64,000 bases of DNA from Aldersonia sp. NBC_00410 (GCF_026342035.1 NZ_JAPENM010000012.1:1-64000); one strand, 5' to 3'; numbered from the stretch's first letter, positions 10,010 to 19,268 are shown. The notes: generated from the sequence alone by a model not told the origin. Numbers and translations are program-made.

Positions 10010-11011
10010 ATGACTGCAAGCCCGAACGAGGCCCCTGGCCGGCCCGCGACCGCCGCGGACCCCGATCCGGCGCCGAATCCGCACGCCACCGAGGAGCAGG
10101 TGCAGGCGGCACTGAAGGACACCAAGCTCGCCCAGGTGCTGTACCACGACTGGGAAGCGGAGACCTACGACGACAAGTGGTCGATCTCCTATGACGAGCG
10201 CTGCATCGACTACGCGCGCGGCCGATTCGATGCAATCGCGGGTGAGCAGCAGCTGCCGTACCAGCGTGCCCTCGAACTCGGTTGCGGCACCGGCTTCTTC
10301 CTGCTCAACCTGATGCAGGGCGGCGTCGCGGAGACCGGTTCGGTAACCGACCTCTCGCCGGGCATGGTCAAGGTCGCCCTGCGCAATGCAGAGAACCTGA
10401 AGCTCCCCGTGGACGGGCGCGTCGCCGACGCCGAGACGATCCCGTACGAGGACAACACCTTCGACCTCGTCGTCGGGCATGCCGTGCTGCACCACATCCC
10501 GAACGTCCAGCAGGCGCTGCGCGAATGCCTGCGCGTGCTCAAGCCGGGCGGCCGGTTCGTCTTCGCCGGCGAGCCGACCACGGTCGGCAACTTCTACGCC
10601 CGCTGGCTCGGCCGCGCGACCTGGGCGGCCACCACCAAGGTGACCCGGCTGCCGTTCCTGAGCGACTGGCGCCGTCCGCAGGCCGAGCTCGACGAGTCCT
10701 CGCGCGCCGCCGCGCTGGAGGCCGTCGTCGACCTGCACACCTTCGATCCGTCCGAGCTCGAGCGCATCGCCCGCGCGGCGGGTGCGGTCGAGGCGAAGGC
10801 CAAGACCGAGGAGTTCGCGGCCGCGCTGTGGGGTTGGCCGGTGCGCACCTTCGAGTGCGCGATCCCGGAGGAGAAGCTCACCATGCGCTACCGCTTGACC
10901 ATGTACCGCGCGTGGTTGGGCCTGAGCTGGCTCGACGAGAACGTCATGCGGCACGTCGTGCCGCGCTCGCTGTTCTACAACGCGATGATCACCGGCGTAA
11001 AGCCGCAATGA
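10010..11011 (+). CDS. Class I SAM-dependent methyltransferase (Rv3038c-like)
   Basis: 333 residues. Rossmann-type SAM binding: motif I ALELGCGTGFFL near 86-97, then VTDLSPGMVKVA and DLVVGHAVLHHIPNVQQALRE (the Methyltransf_11 motif IV region). The C-terminal third (about 210-333) is a family-specific extension containing FECAIPEEKL and a hydrophobic end. Substrate unknown. Together with the next gene it corresponds to Rv3038c-Rv3037c. Stadthagen and colleagues placed Rv3037c in the methylglucose lipopolysaccharide region, so a link to glycolipid methylation is possible but not shown. About 20 N-terminal residues rich in Pro/Ala look disordered. Confidence 0.9.
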   Translation: MTASPNEAPGRPATAADPDPAPNPHATEEQVQAALKDTKLAQVLYHDWEAETYDDKWSISYDERCIDYARGRFDAIAGEQQLPYQRALELGCGTGFFLLNLMQGGVAETGSVTDLSPGMVKVALRNAENLKLPVDGRVADAETIPYEDNTFDLVVGHAVLHHIPNVQQALRECLRVLKPGGRFVFAGEPTTVGNFYARWLGRATWAATTKVTRLPFLSDWRRPQAELDESSRAAALEAVVDLHTFDPSELERIARAAGAVEAKAKTEEFAAALWGWPVRTFECAIPEEKLTMRYRLTMYRAWLGLSWLDENVMRHVVPRSLFYNAMITGVKPQ

Positions 11012-11050
11012 TGACAGCCCTAAAGGCCGCCTGAACCGCCGAGCAACGCG

Positions 11051-12217
11051 GTGAGCTATTCGTTCGGCCGCGCCGACGTCACCTACCTGTCCGGTGCCGA
11101 CGGCGCGGCCGCGCTCGTTACGGCGCAGGACCTGCCACTGACGAAAGCCTCCCTGCTGCGCGATATCGAGACCGCGCGGGCGCGGTTCGGCTCGCAGTCC
11201 GGTGCCATCGTCGAGACGGTTCGGTTGCGCCGCCGCGCACTGACCAAACTCGACGGCGCGGCACACTGGCTGCTCACCGACGACGCACTGCAGCAGGCGA
11301 CGCCGAGCGCGGTCGCACGGCACCGCGCGGCGCGGCTGCGCGGGCACCGCGTGCACGACGTGACCTGCTCGATCGGCGCGGAACTCGCCGAACTGGTGCC
11401 GGTGTGCCCGATCGTGGTCGGTAGCGATCTCGACCCGGTGCGGCTGGCGATGGCGGCGGGCAACGTGCCGGGCGCCGGCCTGGTGCGGGCCGATGCGCTC
11501 GGGCCATGCACCCGCGCAACCGTGGTGCTGGCGGATCCGGCTCGGCGTGCGGACGGCTCCCGAACCCACGATCCGGCGAAGCTGCAGCCGCCGCTACCGG
11601 ACCTCATCGAGGCCTATGCGGGTCGCGATCTCGTGGTGAAATGCGCGCCGGGCCTGGATTTCGACCGGCTCGACTGGCCTGGCGAGATCGAGGTGGTCTC
11701 GCTCGACGGCGCAGTCCGCGAGGCGTGCCTGTGGTCCCCCGGGCCGGCAGCGGGCGCGCGCAGGCGAGCCAGCGTCCTGGACAGTGACGGCACCGCCTGG
11801 GAGGTCACCGACGCGGAACCGGACGAACTCGAGCAACGACCGCCCGGCGCGTGGATCGTCAATCCCGACGGTGCGGTGGTGCGGGCCGGGCTGGTTCGCC
11901 ATTACGGTGCGCGGCACGGGCTGTGGCAACTCGATCCGCGAATCGCCTATCTGACCGGGGACGCGGTGCCGCCCGGCGCGCGCGGCTTCCGGGTGTTGTC
12001 TCAGGTGAAGTTCGCCGAGAAGGCAATTCGTGCGGAGTTGTCCCGTCTCGACTGCGGTGCGCTGGAAATCTTGGTCCGCGGTGTGGACGTGGATCCGGAT
12101 CGGCTACGGGCCAAGCTGAAACTGCGCGGCGCGATACCGCACGCGTTGATCGTGACCAGAATCGGCCGTACCGCCACCGCGTTCGTGTGCGCCGCGGCGC
12201 CGGGGCGGGGCGGTTGA
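11051..12217 (+). CDS. Methyltransferase with THUMP-like C-terminal domain (Rv3037c-like)
   Basis: 388 residues. A SAM-binding core is visible: VHDVTCSIGAELAEL near 101 as motif I, VGSDLDPVRLAMAAGN near 125, and LADPARR near 158 in the place of the N/DPPY motif. The last about 90 residues resemble the THUMP-like domain found in these actinobacterial proteins, which suggests an RNA substrate; a role in methylglucose lipopolysaccharide synthesis was also proposed for the mycobacterial homologue. The two ideas cannot be separated from sequence. GTG start 11051 lies 39 bp after the previous stop. It faces the beta-propeller gene with a 9-bp gap between stops. Confidence 0.85.
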   Translation: MSYSFGRADVTYLSGADGAAALVTAQDLPLTKASLLRDIETARARFGSQSGAIVETVRLRRRALTKLDGAAHWLLTDDALQQATPSAVARHRAARLRGHRVHDVTCSIGAELAELVPVCPIVVGSDLDPVRLAMAAGNVPGAGLVRADALGPCTRATVVLADPARRADGSRTHDPAKLQPPLPDLIEAYAGRDLVVKCAPGLDFDRLDWPGEIEVVSLDGAVREACLWSPGPAAGARRRASVLDSDGTAWEVTDAEPDELEQRPPGAWIVNPDGAVVRAGLVRHYGARHGLWQLDPRIAYLTGDAVPPGARGFRVLSQVKFAEKAIRAELSRLDCGALEILVRGVDVDPDRLRAKLKLRGAIPHALIVTRIGRTATAFVCAAAPGRGG

Positions 12218-12226
12218 GCCGCCGGT

Positions 12227-13528
12227 CTACTTGTAGACGAACAGTTCGCCGATATAGCTCGACGTGAGCACCTCGCCCTCGGGCCCGATCGACGTCCCGA
12301 CGGTCACGCCATGCGCGTCGGGGAGGATATCGGAGGCGACGGTCTGTCCGGACTCGGTGTCGAAGGTCAGCAGTGCCAGATCGTGCGACCCGCTGCGCAC
12401 GACGGTGTAACCGGTCGACCCGGCGGCGATCGCGGGTGCGCCCAGTTGGTCTTGGTCCTTGCGTTCCCAGGCGAGTTCGGCGTGGTCACCGCGGTCGCGT
12501 ACGGCGAGAAGGTGTCCGTTCTCGCCGCCGGCGGGCACGATCAGGCCGTCCACCACGGCTGCGCTGCCCCAGGGGGCATAACCGAGGTCGTACACCCACT
12601 TCGTCGTGCCGTCCTGCGCGTCGACCGCGATGAGCCGGCGGTCGTTGTCGCTGACGTACACGGTCGAGCCGTCCTCGGACAGCGCCGGACTCGCGCCGCT
12701 GCCGTTGGCCAGCAGGTCCGCACTCCACTGCTGCTCGATGCGGGGGTTGTCGCCGCCGGTGTAGGTGAGCGCGACGAGAGAGGCGTTCTGTGCGCCGGGT
12801 CGCCAGGTGGTGACATAGAACCGGCCGGTGTCGAGGTCGATGGCCGGGGTGTTGGCCACCGGGCAGGCCGGCCCACCGGTCAGGCAGTCGGCCAGACCCG
12901 CACCGTCGGGTGTGACCGGCATGTCCGGTGTGGCCAGAAAATCGGGACGGCCAACCAGGTTCAGCGGTGCGGCCACCCGCTCGCCGGTCTGCTTGCTGAC
13001 CACATCCACCTCGCCGAGGTGGGTCACGAACAGCACGTTGCCGTCCTCGGTGAACTGCGCGCCGAGCGGCGTGCCGACCACCGGGGTGCGCCAGCGGGGC
13101 TGGCCGTGCTCGTTGAACGAGTGCATCGCGCCGGCGTCGCCGACATAGATGTTGGTGGCGCCGTCGACCACCGGGGTGGAGGCGCTGACGCCTGCGTTCA
13201 GCTGGTTGCAGAACCGCTTGCGGCCGTTGTTCATCTGGAAGGAGAAAAGATTGCAGCCGGACGGGGTGTTCGAGGTGAGGAACATCTGCCCGTTTGCAGC
13301 GATCGCGGTGTAGGTGGCCACGGTGCCGCCGATCGGGCGCGACCAGTCCAACGCGAGCGTGCGGGAGCCCTCGACCGGGCTCGAGTTGCTGTTTCGGGCG
13401 TCGGAGTTCGCGCCCGGCCAGCCGCCCGCGGACAGGATGTTGGCGTCCGAGTTGTCCGGACTGCATGCCGCGCCGAGCAGGCTCGCCGCCGCGATCAGCG
13501 CCATTGCCGCGCTTCGATTCCCCAACAA
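12227..13528 (-). CDS. PQQ-like beta-propeller lipoprotein (Rv3035-like)
   Basis: About 433 residues. The N-terminus is a lipoprotein-type signal (NRSAAMALIAAASLLGAAC; Cys near 21) followed by a disordered Asn/Ser-rich linker and repeated beta-propeller blades with tryptophan-docking-like segments such as QPRWRTPVVGTPL, GTTKWVYDLGYAPW and ELAWERKDQDQLG. It is therefore probably an exported, membrane-anchored WD/PQQ-type propeller similar to BamB; no PQQ-ligand residues can be assigned. Start: TTG 13528, nine bases after GAAGGAG; GTG 13561 is also in frame, while ATG 13504 would leave a signal peptide without positive charge. It diverges from the acyltransferase gene. Confidence 0.82.
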   Translation of the reverse strand: MLGNRSAAMALIAAASLLGAACSPDNSDANILSAGGWPGANSDARNSNSSPVEGSRTLALDWSRPIGGTVATYTAIAANGQMFLTSNTPSGCNLFSFQMNNGRKRFCNQLNAGVSASTPVVDGATNIYVGDAGAMHSFNEHGQPRWRTPVVGTPLGAQFTEDGNVLFVTHLGEVDVVSKQTGERVAAPLNLVGRPDFLATPDMPVTPDGAGLADCLTGGPACPVANTPAIDLDTGRFYVTTWRPGAQNASLVALTYTGGDNPRIEQQWSADLLANGSGASPALSEDGSTVYVSDNDRRLIAVDAQDGTTKWVYDLGYAPWGSAAVVDGLIVPAGGENGHLLAVRDRGDHAELAWERKDQDQLGAPAIAAGSTGYTVVRSGSHDLALLTFDTESGQTVASDILPDAHGVTVGTSIGPEGEVLTSSYIGELFVYK

Positions 13529-13676
13529 CCCCGTGCTCTCCTTCGTCCGGTTCGCTCGCACGAGACTAGCCCGGCGCCCGTGAGGCGCGGGTACCAGGCA
13601 AGGCGCTCGGGCGGCGAAAGTAGGCTGACCCGAACCGGACGTGGTCCGGAGTCGGTGAACGACGGGAGGCACGACA

Positions 13677-14456
13677 ATGACGAGCATGTGGGGGGCGCCG
13701 CTGCGCTCGCGATGGCGTGGCTCGCGTCGCCACGACAACGATCAGGCACGCTTTCTGACCGCCGCCTCGCTGCGCTGGGTGCTGGCGAACAAGGCCTACA
13801 CGCCGTGGTACCTCGTTCGCTACTACCGGCTCGTCAAGTTCAAACTCGCGAACCCGCATGTGGTGCTGCGCGGCATGGTCTTCCTGGGCCGCAATGTGGA
13901 GATCCACGCGACGCCGGACCTGGCCCGGCTCGAGATCGGCCGCTGGGTCCATATCGGCGACGGCAACGCGATCCGCTGCCACGAGGGTTCGCTGCGCATC
14001 GGTGACAAGGTCGTGTTCGGCAAGGACAACGTCGTCAACGCCTACCTCGACATCGAGATCGGCGCGTCCACCCTGGTCGCCGACTGGTGCTACATCACCG
14101 ATTTCGACCACAAGATGGACGACGTGACGATGCCGATCAAGGACCAGGGCATCGTGAAGTCGCCGGTCCGGATCGGCCCGGACACCTGGATCGCCGCGAA
14201 GGTCACCGTGCTGCGCGAGACCCGGGTCGGCCGCGGTTGCGTGCTGGGCGCACACGCGGTGGTCAAGGGCGATATCCCGGACTTCAGCATCGCCGTCGGG
14301 GCACCCGCGCGGGTCGTGAAGAACCGCAAGGAGGCCTGGGAGGCCGGCGCCGAGGATCGCGCGAAATACATTGCGGCGCTGGAAGATATCGCGCGAAAGA
14401 AGGCCGCCACAGGTGACGCGGTGAGCGTCGGCGGCACCGTCAACGGCAGCGCCTGA
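13677..14456 (+). CDS. Hexapeptide-repeat acyltransferase (Rv3034c-like)
   Basis: 259 residues. After a basic N-terminus (about 1-60) comes a left-handed beta-helix with repeated [LIV]-G-x4 turns (LEIGRWVHIGDGNAIRC, LRIGDKVVFGKDNVV, VRIGPDTWIAAKVTVL, VGRGCVLGAHAVVKGDI), ending with the GAPARVVK motif typical of acetyltransferases. The His near 145 in DFDHKMDD could be the catalytic base. In M. tuberculosis the homologue lies in the methylglucose lipopolysaccharide gene region and is a proposed acyltransferase of that polymer; the same GT4, GH57 and methyltransferase neighbours are found 1-5 kb away here. Confidence 0.88.
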   Translation: MTSMWGAPLRSRWRGSRRHDNDQARFLTAASLRWVLANKAYTPWYLVRYYRLVKFKLANPHVVLRGMVFLGRNVEIHATPDLARLEIGRWVHIGDGNAIRCHEGSLRIGDKVVFGKDNVVNAYLDIEIGASTLVADWCYITDFDHKMDDVTMPIKDQGIVKSPVRIGPDTWIAAKVTVLRETRVGRGCVLGAHAVVKGDIPDFSIAVGAPARVVKNRKEAWEAGAEDRAKYIAALEDIARKKAATGDAVSVGGTVNGSA

Positions 14457-14476
14457 ACGCGCACCTCTTGCGAGCA

Positions 14477-14500
14477 GCGCGCATGCCCGGGCGTGCGCGC
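14477..14500. terminator. Hairpin between convergent acyltransferase and VOC genes
   Basis: 12-bp arms (14477-14488 and 14489-14500) with one mismatch form a GC-rich palindrome in the 63-bp gap between the two stop codons. There is no T-run, so bidirectional termination is only likely. Confidence 0.4.
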
Positions 14501-14519
14501 ACACCGGAACGGATGCGCG

Positions 14520-14960
14520 TCAGCCGAGCTGCTCGAACAGCGACACGATGATCCCTTCGGGCCCACGCACATAGGCCATCCGCACGCTGTTCTCGTACTC
14601 GCCGATGCCGCCGATGAGCCCGTACCCGTCCGCAGCCACCGCGTCCACGGCGGCTTGGAGGTCGCCGACCTCGAAGGACACGTTGCGCAGCCCAACCTCA
14701 TTGGCCATCGCCGTCGGCGATCCGGGCACGTGGTCGGGGGTGAAAAAGGTCGCGAGCTCCAGTCGGGACCCTCCGCCGGGCGGCCGCAGCATTGTGATCT
14801 CACAGTGCGCGCCGGGGATACCGCAGACGGTCTCCACGAACTCGCCCTGCACGGATCCGGTGCCCTCCACCTCGAGACCCAGTCCGACGAAGAACGCGGT
14901 TGCCGAGTCGAGATCGGCGACGGTGATGCCGATGTGGTCGAAACGTTGCACGTGAGCCAT
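14520..14960 (-). CDS. VOC/glyoxalase-fold protein
   Basis: 146 residues with two beta-alpha-beta-beta-beta modules. Candidate metal ligands are His9 in FDHIGITVADLD, the Glu in HCEITML, the Glu in RNVSFEVGDL and the final Glu of VRGPEGIIVSLFEQLG, the usual arrangement in glyoxalase I/methylmalonyl-CoA epimerase relatives. Substrate not predictable. ATG 14960 is chosen because the fold starts immediately after it; the frame is open for about 100 further codons that show no similarity and overlap the divergent DUF1697 gene. Confidence 0.85.
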   Translation of the reverse strand: MAHVQRFDHIGITVADLDSATAFFVGLGLEVEGTGSVQGEFVETVCGIPGAHCEITMLRPPGGGSRLELATFFTPDHVPGSPTAMANEVGLRNVSFEVGDLQAAVDAVAADGYGLIGGIGEYENSVRMAYVRGPEGIIVSLFEQLG

Positions 14961-15047
14961 GGATCCATCCTGCAATGGTTGCCTTGCCGCTTCGATGCCG
15001 GGACCGAGCCCGGGGCCGGGATCTCGCTTGCCGGAGCAGAAGATGCT

Positions 15048-15053
15048 TAACAT
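15048..15053 (+). promoter_or_regulatory. -10 element, leaderless DUF1697 gene
   Basis: TAACAT seven bases before ATG 15061, in the 100-bp divergent region shared with the VOC gene. Confidence 0.55.
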
Positions 15054-15060
15054 TCGCGGC

Positions 15061-15609
15061 ATGACGCGGTACGCGGCTCTCCTTCGAGGCATCGCGCCGA
15101 GCAATCCGAACATGACCAACGACAAGTTGCGGGCGGTGTTCGACGGGCTGGGCTTCGCGAAGGTGACCTCGGTGCTCGCCAGCGGAAACATCGTGTTCGG
15201 CGCGGACGAGCAGGACACGGCGCTGTTGGAGACTCGTATCCAGGAGGCGTTGCAGACCGAGCTCGGCATCGGCGGCGCCACCATCGTCCGCAGTCACGCC
15301 GAACTGCGTGCGCTACTGGACATAGACCCGTTCCCGGGACTGACACACGGCCGCAGTACCTATCTGATCGCGACGTTTCTCCGGGACGGTGCACAGTCCG
15401 ATCCCGGCAAGCTGCCTGCCCCGGAGTCTGCGGGCGCCCGCATCGTTGGCTACGACCCCGCGGCGCGGGCGCTGCTGGCGGTCGTCGACAACAGCGAGCC
15501 GGGCAAGGCGTCCAAATTCATGGCGTTGTTGGAGCGCACCTACGGCACGGACATCACGACGCGAAGCTGGCTGACGGTGCAGCGCATCGTCACCAAACTC
15601 GAGTCGTGA
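15061..15609 (+). CDS. DUF1697 family protein
   Basis: 182 residues. The opening MTRYAALLRGIAPSNPNMTNDKLRAVFDGLGF is close to the signature of DUF1697, in which a short beta strand ending in LLRG is followed by an N-x-M segment and the conserved ASGNIVF. DUF1697 proteins are small cytoplasmic proteins of unknown biochemical function. ATG 15061 follows a -10 element at leaderless distance, which rules out the longer in-frame ATG at 14959. It is convergent with the glycosyltransferase, with 10 bp between stops. No Rv neighbour in the same position is remembered, so it may be a lineage-specific insertion. Confidence 0.85.
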   Translation: MTRYAALLRGIAPSNPNMTNDKLRAVFDGLGFAKVTSVLASGNIVFGADEQDTALLETRIQEALQTELGIGGATIVRSHAELRALLDIDPFPGLTHGRSTYLIATFLRDGAQSDPGKLPAPESAGARIVGYDPAARALLAVVDNSEPGKASKFMALLERTYGTDITTRSWLTVQRIVTKLES

Positions 15610-15619
15610 CGCTGCCGAT

Positions 15620-16876
15620 TCAGGTACCCGGATCCCGTTCCGGCAGTGGGCGTTCCACGATGTGGGGTCGGCCGAGCGGATGGCGAACCCGGCGCTTGGC
15701 GGCGTGGTGGACCTGCGCGGTTTCCTCGGCGACGACGTGCCAGTCGAAGTCTTCGGTGAGTCGTTCGCGGGCGGCGCGGGCGCGCAGCTGCGCGGCGGCC
15801 GGGTCGTCGAGTACCTCGCGCGCGGCCGAGGTCAGCCCGGCGACGTCGCCGGGCAGGAACGAGAGCCCGGTTTCGCCGTCGACGACCGCCTCGCCGAGCC
15901 CGCCCGCAGTGGACGCGATGAGCGGGGTACCGGCGGCCGCCGCTTCGAGGGCGATGATGCCGAACGGTTCGTAGCGGCTGGGCAGCACGATCGCGTCGGC
16001 GCCGTGCAGCCAGCCGAGCAGCTCCTCGTGGCCGAGATTGCCGACGAACGACACCGACCGCGCGACTCGATACTGCCGAGCGAGCTCGCGCAGCCACGCG
16101 ATCTGGGTGCCCTCGCCGGCGATGGTGAGCGTGGTACCGGGATGAGTGCGACGGATCCGGGGCAGCGCCGCGATCGCGTCCTGAATGCCCTTCTCGTACT
16201 CGAGCCGGCCGACGTAGAGCAGCTTGGGCGGTCCGCTGCGCGGCTGCCGTTCGCGGTAGCGCCAGGTCGCGACGTCGATCCCGTTGCGGATCACCGTGAC
16301 GTGCGCGAGGTTCGGGCCGTAGAGCCGGGTCACCTCGTCGCGCATCGAACCCGAGCAGGTGATGAGCGCATCGGACTCGTTGGCCAGCCACCATTCGACG
16401 GAGTGGACCTGGCGGTTCACCTTGCCCGCGACCCAGCCGCTGTGCCTGCCCGCCTCGGTGGCGTGCAGCGTGGAGACCAGCGGCACGTCGAAGTGTTCGG
16501 CCAAGGCGATCGCGGGATGGGCGACGAGCCAGTCGTGGGCGTGCACCACGTCGGGTTGCCAGGCCGGTCCGACGCCGGGCTTGCCGAGCGCGATTCCGGC
16601 GCGCACCATCGCGTGACCCATCGCGAGCGTCCAGGACAGCATGTCCTCGCCGAAGCGGAACTCGTGCGGATCCTCGGCGACCGCGACCACCAGCACGCCC
16701 TCGGCGACATGGCTGAACGTCGGATGGGTCAGCGCGTCCGTGCCGCTCGGGCGACGGGAGAGCACGACGACCTCGTGCCCGGCCGCGGCGAGTTCGGTGG
16801 CCAGATGATGGACATGCCGACCGAGCCCGCCGACGACGACGGGCGGGTACTCCCACGAGACGATCAGGATTTTCAT
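15620..16876 (-). CDS. GT4 alpha-glucosyltransferase (Rv3032-like)
   Basis: 418 residues, GT-B fold. N-terminal KILIVSWEYPPVVVGGLGRH is the glycogen-synthase-like donor-side start of actinobacterial GT4 enzymes; HAHDWLVAHPA follows near 110-125. In the C-terminal domain LLYVGRLEYEKGIQDAI and RYEPFGIIALEAAAAGTP (E-x7-E) contact the nucleotide sugar. In M. tuberculosis Rv3032 elongates the alpha-1,4-glucan of methylglucose lipopolysaccharide. The start ATG overlaps the stop of the GH57 gene (ATGA), so the two enzymes should be made together. Last gene of a three-gene operon. Confidence 0.93.
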   Translation of the reverse strand: MKILIVSWEYPPVVVGGLGRHVHHLATELAAAGHEVVVLSRRPSGTDALTHPTFSHVAEGVLVVAVAEDPHEFRFGEDMLSWTLAMGHAMVRAGIALGKPGVGPAWQPDVVHAHDWLVAHPAIALAEHFDVPLVSTLHATEAGRHSGWVAGKVNRQVHSVEWWLANESDALITCSGSMRDEVTRLYGPNLAHVTVIRNGIDVATWRYRERQPRSGPPKLLYVGRLEYEKGIQDAIAALPRIRRTHPGTTLTIAGEGTQIAWLRELARQYRVARSVSFVGNLGHEELLGWLHGADAIVLPSRYEPFGIIALEAAAAGTPLIASTAGGLGEAVVDGETGLSFLPGDVAGLTSAAREVLDDPAAAQLRARAARERLTEDFDWHVVAEETAQVHHAAKRRVRHPLGRPHIVERPLPERDPGT

Positions 16877-18489
16877 GCGGTCTCCCTGCAGGCATCATCG
16901 TCCGGCAGGCGCCGCGCGTCGAGTTGGGGGAACAACCCGTCGGCGATCGCCCAGCCCTGGGCGAGCCGCAACGCACGTTCCCGGTGCCCCGACGCGGTGG
17001 CCGCGCAGATCTCACGGACGGCGTGCGCGTGCAGGTGGGCGCGGTCGCGAGCGTATCCAGCGGCGGAGTCCTTGCTCACCATGAACGCCCAGTCGCTCGA
17101 TATCGCGAGCAGCGCCTCGCGCAGGATCTGGTCGTTGACCGGGTCACGCAGTTCCACGCGCCGGCCGCGGTGCCGCAATTCCATTCCGCCTTGCGGGTCG
17201 CGGGCCTTGTCGACGGTGTCGAGGGCGAGCCGGACGACCTCGTCGTTCAACTCGACGAGGTCGTTGACCTGGTCACCGGCCCACACCCGCCAGTCCTTGC
17301 CCGAACCCCAGGACGAGGCGCCGAGTTCGAACGGTTCGCCGACGTAGCCCGCGTGCCGGGCGTCGGCGAGCGTACCGACGGTGATGCCTGCCTCCGGCAG
17401 AGCGCGCAACACCTGTTCGAGCCACTGCGGGCCCTCATGCCACCAATGCCCGAACAGTTCGGTGTCGAACGCCGCCACCACGAGCGCGGGCCGGCCGATC
17501 CGTTCCGATTCGCTGCGCAGCCGCTTGCGTACGGTCGCGACGAAATCCTCGACGTGCCGCGCAATCGCTGCGGAGGCGAGTTCCGGGTCGTAGGGCGCCT
17601 TGTCCGGGCCGGCGACCTTTCGTCCGGTAACCCGGGAAGGCTTGAGTCCGGTGCGGTGGTCGTAGGTGTGGAAGTCGCGGTAGGAGCCGTGGCCCGGATA
17701 CCCCGACTTCGGTGACCACACCCGGTAGCTGACCTGAAGGTCACGCCCGAACGCGACGACGTCCGAGTCGCGCACCGGCCGGCCGAGCGAGGTGTCGCCG
17801 CGCAGCGCGGGACCGTCCACCATGAAGTGGCCGACCCCGGCCGCGGCGTAGCCGGTTTCCATGCCCGGCGAGTAGCCGCACTCCGGCGCCCAGATTCCCG
17901 CAGGCAGCCGGCCCCACCGGTGCTGCGCGTCGGCCAGTCCTTCCGCGAGCGAGAACGCGCGCATCCGGGGGTCGAGCAGGGGCTGGAACGGGTGTGCGAG
18001 TGGTCCGCCGAGCATCTCGATGGCGTTCGCGTCGATCAGTTCGCGGAAGACGGGCGAGGCGCCGTGCCGCCAGCGCTGCTCGAAGTCGGCGATCGCCTCG
18101 GCCGCGGCGCGGTGCTCGCGAGCGCCGAGATCGCGTTGGGTCGGTTCGGTCCCGAGCGCGGCCTCGTGCGCGCGCAACTGCCAGTTTCCGAGCCAGTGGT
18201 GCATGCCCGCCAGACAATGCGGGTCGTCGAGTTGGGCCGCGAGTACCGGTGTGATGCCCAGCGAGAGCAGGCCCGTGCGTCCTTCGGCGGACAGCGTGCG
18301 CAGCACCCGTGCGACCGGCAGGTAGGACGCCGCCCAGGACTGGTAGAGCCACTCCTCGCCGACCGGCCAGCGGCCGTGGTTGGCAAGCCAGGGCAGATGC
18401 GAGTGCAGCACGAGGCTGAACATGCCAGGCACGGAGCCTGCGGAGTGCCCATGTGACTGCGCGGGTGCTGAGGTGGAACGGGGACTCAC
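16873..18489 (-). CDS. GH57 1,4-alpha-glucan branching enzyme (Rv3031-like)
   Basis: 538 residues. GH57 regions are clear: LVLHSHLPW near 26-34, APECGYSPG near 200 with the nucleophile Glu, and AFDTELFGHWWHEG near 340 with the acid/base Asp. The helical C-terminal domain (about 400-520) is present. It introduces alpha-1,6 branches and is assigned in mycobacteria to methylglucose lipopolysaccharide or glycogen assembly. Start GTG 18487-18489 is used because it overlaps the TGA of the upstream methyltransferase; the Met at codon 23 is an alternative that would start directly at the fold. Downstream it overlaps the GT4 start. Confidence 0.93.
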   Translation of the reverse strand: MSPRSTSAPAQSHGHSAGSVPGMFSLVLHSHLPWLANHGRWPVGEEWLYQSWAASYLPVARVLRTLSAEGRTGLLSLGITPVLAAQLDDPHCLAGMHHWLGNWQLRAHEAALGTEPTQRDLGAREHRAAAEAIADFEQRWRHGASPVFRELIDANAIEMLGGPLAHPFQPLLDPRMRAFSLAEGLADAQHRWGRLPAGIWAPECGYSPGMETGYAAAGVGHFMVDGPALRGDTSLGRPVRDSDVVAFGRDLQVSYRVWSPKSGYPGHGSYRDFHTYDHRTGLKPSRVTGRKVAGPDKAPYDPELASAAIARHVEDFVATVRKRLRSESERIGRPALVVAAFDTELFGHWWHEGPQWLEQVLRALPEAGITVGTLADARHAGYVGEPFELGASSWGSGKDWRVWAGDQVNDLVELNDEVVRLALDTVDKARDPQGGMELRHRGRRVELRDPVNDQILREALLAISSDWAFMVSKDSAAGYARDRAHLHAHAVREICAATASGHRERALRLAQGWAIADGLFPQLDARRLPDDDACRETA

Positions 18490-19268
18490 GGTCGTACCGC
18501 GATCGCGACCAGGTCGAGGCTGGCGTCGATATCGTCCTCGCGCAGTTCGAAGTCGGCGATGGTGATTCCCGAAACGTCGGCGGTCAGGTCGTCGGGCCAT
18601 GGCTCGCCGGCGAGAGCCCGTTCGATCTGTGCGTCGATGAACGAGCCGCCGTGTTTGGCGTCGAGGGTGCGCAGCGAGGCGGCGTGGTGCACGCCGGTCA
18701 TCGTCGTGACCGAGAGCCCGGCCTGCTCGAGCAGTTCGGTGAGTTCGGCGGCATTGAGTTCACGCGTGTGGAACGGGTTGAGGGGGGTGTCGCGGCCGGG
18801 GGAGAAGGTGATCCGGTTCGGCGTGCTGACGAGCAGTTGCCCACCGGGGCGCAACACCCGTCGGCACTCCTGCAGGAACTGCAATTGATCCCAAAGGTGT
18901 TCGATCACTTGGAAATTCACCACCACGTCGACGGATTCGTCGGGTAGCGGCAGGCTGGCCAGGTTGCCGTGCAGCATTTCCACGCGGGGGTAGCGCGCCC
19001 GGATGTGCTCAACGGCGCTGATGTCGTAGTCGAGGCCGATGACCTTGTTGGCGACGTCGGCGATCATGTCCGCGCCGTAGCCCTCGCCTGCCCCGGCTTC
19101 GAGCACCTCGCGACCCGTGCAGTGGGAGAGCAGTGCGCGGTAGACCACCTCGTGCCGGCGGAACCAGTAGTTCTCCTCGGCGATGCCGGGCACGGTTCGC
19201 TCGCCGGTCAGCGGTAGCGCCTGCGCTACCGCATTCTCGGCCGTATCGCGGATGGTGTCATTGTTCAC
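18486..19268 (-). CDS. SAM-dependent methyltransferase (Rv3030-like)
   Basis: 260 residues. Motif I VLEAGAGEGYGADM near 55-68, VIGLDYDISAVEHI with the acidic residue for SAM ribose, and VDVVVNFQVIEHLWDQLQFL as motif IV. It matches Rv3030, a candidate O-methyltransferase of methylglucose lipopolysaccharide, in both sequence style and neighbours. GTG 19268 is preferred since GAGAGG lies 5-10 bases upstream; GTG 19283 is also in frame. It is the first gene of the methyltransferase-GH57-GT4 operon and diverges from etfB across a 193-bp region containing a palindromic operator. Confidence 0.9.
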   Translation of the reverse strand: MNNDTIRDTAENAVAQALPLTGERTVPGIAEENYWFRRHEVVYRALLSHCTGREVLEAGAGEGYGADMIADVANKVIGLDYDISAVEHIRARYPRVEMLHGNLASLPLPDESVDVVVNFQVIEHLWDQLQFLQECRRVLRPGGQLLVSTPNRITFSPGRDTPLNPFHTRELNAAELTELLEQAGLSVTTMTGVHHAASLRTLDAKHGGSFIDAQIERALAGEPWPDDLTADVSGITIADFELREDDIDASLDLVAIAVRP

